DNA from: Candidatus Sulfotelmatobacter sp. | GTDB lineage: Bacteria > Acidobacteriota > Terriglobia > Terriglobales > SbA1 | DNA length: 8,499 nucleotides | Assembly (NCBI GenBank): GCA_030151135.1 | Contig: JASLEQ010000672.1 | Span: 1 to 8,499 of the forward strand | Reading direction: 5' to 3' | In this document: positions 5,968 to 8,499 of the stretch, in pieces | Layout of the letters: every line of letters begins with the position of its first letter | Position numbering within the stretch: position 1 is the first letter of the stretch | Notes under the pieces: generated by a model | What the model was told of the DNA's origin: nothing | The model's input: only the letters and a program-made list of their open reading frames with translations | Database searches by the model: none | Made by a program: the position numbers and the translations under genes

Positions 5968-6726
5968 ATGTCGGATTATCCCAGTCGTTGTCAGCATGTC
6001 AAAGTCAATGGCGTACAGTGCGGATCGCCCGCGCTGCGCCGCAACCGTTTCTGTTTCTTTCACAAACGTTTTCGCGACGAGCGCATCCGCCTCTCCGCCG
6101 ACCGCGCCCGCCGCAGCCGCGGCACCTTCATCCTGCCCGTTCTCGAGGACGCCAACTCGATTCAAATTGCCCTCATGGAAGTCATGCGCCTCCTGCTGTC
6201 CAATCAGATCGAGCACAAAACCGCCAGCCTGATGCTTTATGCCCTGCAGACCGCCAGCAGCAACCTGCGCAATACCAGCTTCAATCCCCAGATGCACAAC
6301 GTCATCCTTGATCCGCGCGATGCGGCGATTACGCCGCTGAATTATCGCGCCTGGGAAGACGACGAGTTCGAGGAAGAAGACGAAGAAGAGGAACTCGACG
6401 AAGTCGAAGCTGCCGTCGAACAGGCCAAGCGTGAAGCCGCCGTTGTCGCCCGCCTGCAGGCGCAGGAAAGAATCAAGGTCCGCGAAAGAGCGCGCCAGAC
6501 GGAGAAAGACCGCGAAGCGCTGCGCAAATGGTCCGACGAGCATCCCGACCAGGACGAATGCTACCTCGACGCGGATGGCAGGGTCGCTCATCGCCCCAGG
6601 AAGCCTCCCGTCAGCGCGACCCTCGCGAAAACCCGCGCTAACGTTGTGAATGCGATCCACCAGAACTTACCCGCTCTGACCAGCGCGGTCGTCGAAGCCG
6701 CGCGCGAGGAGGAAAAACAAAAGTAG
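5968..6726 (+). CDS. Hypothetical protein with N-terminal C-x9-C-x10-C-x2-H zinc finger and acidic coiled coil
   Basis: 252 residues, with start ATG 5968 fixed by AGGAG six bases upstream. C8, C18, C29 and H32 form a C-x9-C-x10-C-x2-H motif, likely binding one zinc, followed by a basic stretch (KRFRDERIRLSADRARRSR, 33-51). Residues 60-105 look helical (IQIALMEVMRLLL). Residues 130-146 are almost entirely acidic (E/D). Residues 143-187 form a long charged helix, probably a coiled coil. The tail is again helical. The finger spacing equals that published for the plant WRC domain and also fits bacterial HGG-type finger proteins often found near phage terminases. No phage genes are present here. 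Nucleic-acid or protein binding is plausible, and no enzyme motif is visible. It is the only gene of its transcript, and inverted repeats flank it. Confidence 0.8.
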   Translation: MSDYPSRCQHVKVNGVQCGSPALRRNRFCFFHKRFRDERIRLSADRARRSRGTFILPVLEDANSIQIALMEVMRLLLSNQIEHKTASLMLYALQTASSNLRNTSFNPQMHNVILDPRDAAITPLNYRAWEDDEFEEEDEEEELDEVEAAVEQAKREAAVVARLQAQERIKVRERARQTEKDREALRKWSDEHPDQDECYLDADGRVAHRPRKPPVSATLAKTRANVVNAIHQNLPALTSAVVEAAREEEKQK

Positions 6727-6741
6727 CGAATCCGTTTCGCT
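6725..6741. repeat. Small hairpin at the end of the finger-protein gene
   Basis: AGCGAA at 6725-6730 and TTCGCT at 6736-6741 pair around TCCGT, starting at the stop codon. GGGGGAAA follows instead of a T-run, so it is not a canonical terminator, though it may protect the transcript 3' end. Confidence 0.3.
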
Positions 6742-6865
6742 GGGGGAAATAAGCATCGATCAACGCGACGCGAAAGCACGCTCCTTTGAATCATGCAGCC
6801 GCGGATGAAGCCTTTAGAAGCCGTGGTGGCTTTCTGTGAAGTCTTTCGATTTCGGCAGTTGAGAA

Positions 6866-6915
6866 ACCTTTTATCGCAGAGGTCGCTGAAGGCTCGCAGA
6901 GAGCGCTGAGAAGGT
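6866..6915 (-). repeat. CTCTGCG-type degenerate intergenic repeat, copy B (inverted)
   Basis: Read on the - strand, this contains CTCTCTGCG and CTCTGCG units and ends in CTCTGCGATAAAAGGTTT, close to the end of copy A at 5748-5766 (CTCTGTGGTAAAGGTTTTT). The two copies are in opposite orientation and bracket the finger-protein gene. It begins 12 bases past the stop of the DUF4440-like gene on the - strand. Confidence 0.5.
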
Positions 6916-6927
6916 CGGAGGGGGCGT

Positions 6928-7377
6928 TTACTGAGACGGGATCAGAACGGCTGCGGAGGCGACGCATTTCCAGGTGCCGTTGAGGTTGACCCAGGTGTCC
7001 AGAAAACGTTCGCGGCGGGTTGTGGTTTTGCCTTTGTCTTTGCTCTGGCTGCGGAAGATCCCGATGACGACCGCTGATCCGCCGTAGACATCAACTTTGC
7101 TTTGTTCCGTGACGGCCTGCGACGGAACCTGGTATCCAGCCGTCTTCAGACTGGTGAGGAATTCACGCTTGGTCTGCATGCTGCCGTCGATGTCGATGGA
7201 GACGAAGTTATCGGCGAGGAGCATGTCGAGTGCCTTGGTGTCGTTCGTCTCGAGGGCGCGGTTCCAGGAATTGTCGAGGGCGAGAACGCGAGCGCCATCG
7301 ACGGAGTCAGAGGATTGTCCCCACGCGAGGCTTGCGCCTATGCAGAGTGCGATTGCAACAACCGCGAGCGGCTTCAC
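6928..7377 (-). CDS. Secreted DUF4440/SnoaL-like (NTF2-fold) protein
   Basis: A 149-residue product. Residues 1-20 are a signal peptide (MKPLAVVAIALCIGASLAWG), with likely cleavage just before or after Q21. The remainder fits the cystatin/NTF2-like DUF4440 family: helix ARVLALDNSWNRALETNDTKALDMLL, then the typical strand ADNFVSIDIDGSMQTKREFL, GGSAVVIGIFRSQSKDKGK, RERFLDTWVNLNGTWKCVAS. The family pocket binds small molecules in some members (SnoaL-type, ketosteroid-isomerase-like), but no conserved catalytic pair is obvious, so the role in the periplasm is unknown. GTG 7377 is preferred to the in-frame TTG 7398, because GAGGAGGG lies seven bases before it and the signal peptide then starts cleanly. 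It is likely monocistronic or distal to the GerW-like gene about 200 bases upstream. Confidence 0.87.
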   Translation of the reverse strand: MKPLAVVAIALCIGASLAWGQSSDSVDGARVLALDNSWNRALETNDTKALDMLLADNFVSIDIDGSMQTKREFLTSLKTAGYQVPSQAVTEQSKVDVYGGSAVVIGIFRSQSKDKGKTTTRRERFLDTWVNLNGTWKCVASAAVLIPSQ

Positions 7378-7384
7378 AAGCGTG

Positions 7385-7392
7385 CCCTCCTC
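7385..7392 (-). promoter_or_regulatory. Ribosome binding site deciding the DUF4440-like gene start
   Basis: GAGGAGGG on the - strand is a near-perfect Shine-Dalgarno sequence seven bases before GTG 7377. It lies inside the longer frame that would begin at TTG 7398, and so argues against that longer start. Confidence 0.75.
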
Positions 7393-7575
7393 GACCAACG
7401 GTCAATCAGAATGATTTTGGTGAAGCGGCCGCACCTTTCCTTTGCATGGCATTCTACATCGCGACTCGGCCAATCATGTCGACGACGTGGACACCCCGTA
7501 CGGACGAGGCATTGGCAGCCTCGTTCCCCGCACAACTCAAAGCGCGTTTGTCGGGCCACCGAGCAAGATTCTTGG

Positions 7576-7923
7576 TCAGCGGCGGCGACGCCAGCCGAGC
7601 CATAGGCCGAGGCCAATGCCTGCTGCGATCGCTCCGGCAAGCTTTTTTCTGCTGGTGATGGGGACGAAGCGCGTTGGGTGCTCGCTGACTTCGATGACGC
7701 CGACGGGAATGGCCCTTGCTCCGCCTCCACCGCCGCTGCCTTCACCGCGAGCACTGGATTGACCGACGCCGCCGGTCCCACCTCCTCCGCCGTATCCGTA
7801 GGCGATTTTGGCGACGGGGATGATGGTCTTGCCCTGGGCGGCGATGGGCTCTCCGTACACGGATTTCACGTTGGCGGTGAGAATGCTTTCTTTGAGCGAT
7901 TGCAGGATTTCAAGGCTGGACAT
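7576..7923 (-). CDS. GerW/YtfJ-family protein with C-terminal hydrophobic segment
   Basis: A 115-residue product. Residues 1-48 match the GerW (sporulation protein YtfJ) family: MSSLEILQSLKESI, NVKSVYGEPI, then the signature GKTIIPVAKIAYGYGGGGG at 31-49. A Gly/Ser-rich loop (45-68) and AIPVGVIEVS (71-80) follow, where the family has a PVA-type strand. Residues 95-111 are hydrophobic (LAGAIAAGIGLGLWLGW) and are capped by RRRR, suggesting a tail membrane anchor with the N-terminal part in the cytoplasm. In Bacillus the relative is linked to spore germination, but the family is widespread in non-spore-formers and its function there is unknown. ATG 7923 is chosen because AAGGAG sits eight bases upstream. 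A 68-residue upstream extension of the frame lacks family similarity and is probably untranslated. Confidence 0.85.
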   Translation of the reverse strand: MSSLEILQSLKESILTANVKSVYGEPIAAQGKTIIPVAKIAYGYGGGGGTGGVGQSSARGEGSGGGGGARAIPVGVIEVSEHPTRFVPITSRKKLAGAIAAGIGLGLWLGWRRRR

Positions 7924-8309
7924 GGAGAGTACTCCTTGTATGAAGGTACCGGGTTGGATGACGAAGGAAGCAGTGAGGTTTCGCGTCAGTGTTTGCGATC
8001 GGCGGAAAGGCAGGCCAGTGGTTTCATGTCGGTTCTCCGCATCAAGGGGATCATAGAATCCAGCGGTTCGGCTTTCGGCGTGATTTCGTGTAAGACCGGG
8101 TTTTTCAACAGCGACCGTCGCAGTCAAAGAGGTACAAGGAATTTGCGACGACTCGCCATACCACGCGCCCCCAGACTCGAGGGACTGTGTTTCATTAGTC
8201 CGAATGGGCTGACCGCATCATCAGCGAGTGATCCACCACGTTCCAGGCAGCGGGTCGTGTTGAAAAGTCTCGCTAGCACTGGGCGGAAGGGCGAGATTCT
8301 TTGCCGCAA
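7924..8309. other. Intergenic stretch between the GerW-like gene and the groL terminator
   Basis: About 390 bp with no recognised gene. Open frames on both strands exist, including the in-frame upstream extension of the GerW-like gene, but none resembles a known protein. On the - strand it should contain the GerW-like gene's promoter; no convincing -35/-10 pair was identified. No repeat longer than a few bases was noted. Confidence 0.4.
7932..7937 (-). promoter_or_regulatory. Ribosome binding site deciding the GerW-like gene start
   Basis: AAGGAG on the - strand, eight bases before ATG 7923, selects the short 115-residue form over the 183-residue frame that opens at 8127. Confidence 0.75.
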
Positions 8310-8311
8310 CA

Positions 8312-8341
8312 AAAAGCCTCGCTCTTGCGAGCGAGGCTTTT
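8312..8341 (-). terminator. Strong bidirectional-type terminator downstream of groL
   Basis: A perfect 13-bp stem (8312-8324 with 8329-8341) closes a TTGC loop. The arms end in AAAA/TTTT. On the - strand, after the stem, there is TTTTTG, as expected for a Rho-independent terminator 69 bases past the groL stop. On the + strand the T-run is part of the stem (four T). Confidence 0.88.
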
Positions 8342-8353
8342 GATGTTGCTACC

Positions 8354-8377
8354 GGCTGACAGCTGATGGCTGACAGC
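8354..8377. repeat. Direct repeat GGCTGACAGC in the groL 3' region
   Basis: GGCTGACAGC occurs at 8354-8363 and again at 8368-8377, separated by TGAT (period 14). It lies between the groL stop and its terminator, next to a GC-rich hairpin. No function can be assigned. Confidence 0.45.
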
Positions 8378-8379
8378 CC

Positions 8380-8397
8380 GCGGGCGTGGGCGCCCGC
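8380..8397. repeat. GC-rich palindrome in the groL 3' region
   Basis: GCGGGCG at 8380-8386 pairs with CGCCCGC at 8391-8397 across TGGG. From memory, closely similar GGGCGCCCGCCCCACA palindromes recur between genes in acidobacterial genomes, which would make it a REP-type element. That was not checked here. Confidence 0.4.
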
Positions 8398-8409
8398 CCC
8401 ACATACTTC

Positions 8410-8499
8410 TTAGTACATGTCGCCCATTCCGCCGCCGTGTCCTGGGGCCGCGGGAGCTTCCTTCTTTTCCGGAATCTCCGCGATCAGGGCTTCGGTGGT
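8410..8499 (-). CDS. groL: 60 kDa chaperonin GroEL, C-terminal fragment (cut by window edge)
   Basis: The last 29 codons and stop of a - strand gene run off the right edge. The residues TTEALIAEIPEKKEA, then PAAPGHGGGMGDMY, match the C-terminus of GroEL: the helix that ends in the conserved ALIAEIPEK segment, and the flexible Gly/Met-rich tail that projects into the chaperonin cavity. GroEL with GroES folds cytoplasmic proteins in an ATP-dependent cage. The tail is shorter than the GGM repeats of Escherichia coli and has one histidine, which is unremarkable. The identification rests on 29 residues but is highly characteristic. A strong terminator follows, and groES is expected further upstream outside the window. 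Confidence 0.93.
   Translation of the reverse strand, partial: TTEALIAEIPEKKEAPAAPGHGGGMGDMY

Noticed and set aside
5884..6660. 258-residue - strand open frame
   Set aside because: It is antisense to the finger-protein gene. Its FVEFLFFVFFLELV stretch is merely the complement of the Glu/Asp-rich block.
7924..8127. 68-residue N-terminal extension of the GerW-like gene
   Set aside because: It has no similarity to the family, and a strong AAGGAG eight bases before ATG 7923 marks the real start.
7678..8343. Long 221-residue + strand open frame
   Set aside because: It is antisense to the GerW-like gene and its leader, runs into the groL terminator, and has low-complexity content explained by the Gly-rich opposite strand.

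Overview
The window looks like a chromosomal segment of an acidobacterium (Acidobacteriota, probably class Terriglobia). This is inferred from several features together: moderately high GC, a cytoplasmic-type Ser/Thr kinase fused to a beta-propeller, a secreted DUF4440-like protein, a GerW/YtfJ-like protein in an otherwise non-sporulation context, and intergenic DNA full of short degenerate repeats. No rRNA, tRNA, CRISPR array, transposase or prophage structural gene was seen.

Layout. (1) 1-700, + strand: a secreted GH20 beta-hexosaminidase reduced to its N-terminal non-catalytic domain, followed closely by a strong intrinsic terminator. (2) 787-1953, + strand: a complete PLP-dependent class I/II aminotransferase, preceded by a small REP-like inverted repeat. 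(3) 2010-5166, - strand: three genes in one direction, in transcription order a signal-peptide-bearing DinB-fold protein, a 705-residue protein joining a Ser/Thr kinase to a six-Asp-box BNR propeller, and a MoaD/ThiS-like ubiquitin-fold protein ending in Gly-Gly. The last two are only a few bases apart and are surely co-transcribed. (4) 5167-5967: about 800 bp without a confident gene. It holds a clear + strand terminator at 5593 with no recognised gene before it, plus small repeats. (5) 5968-6726, + strand: a protein with an N-terminal Cys3His finger whose spacing equals that of the plant WRC domain and of bacterial HGG-type finger proteins. It is flanked by two inverted copies of a CTCTGCG-rich repeat. 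(6) 6928-7377, - strand: a secreted DUF4440/SnoaL-like protein. (7) 7576-7923, - strand: a GerW/YtfJ-like protein with a C-terminal hydrophobic segment. (8) 8310-8499, - strand: the last 29 codons of groL and its terminator.

The best candidate for an undescribed system is the kinase-propeller plus MoaD-like pair. A sensor or scaffold propeller is fused directly to a soluble kinase and is translated with a potential ubiquitin-like or sulfur-carrier protein, with no molybdopterin or thiamine genes in view. The other genes look like ordinary accessory or housekeeping genes.
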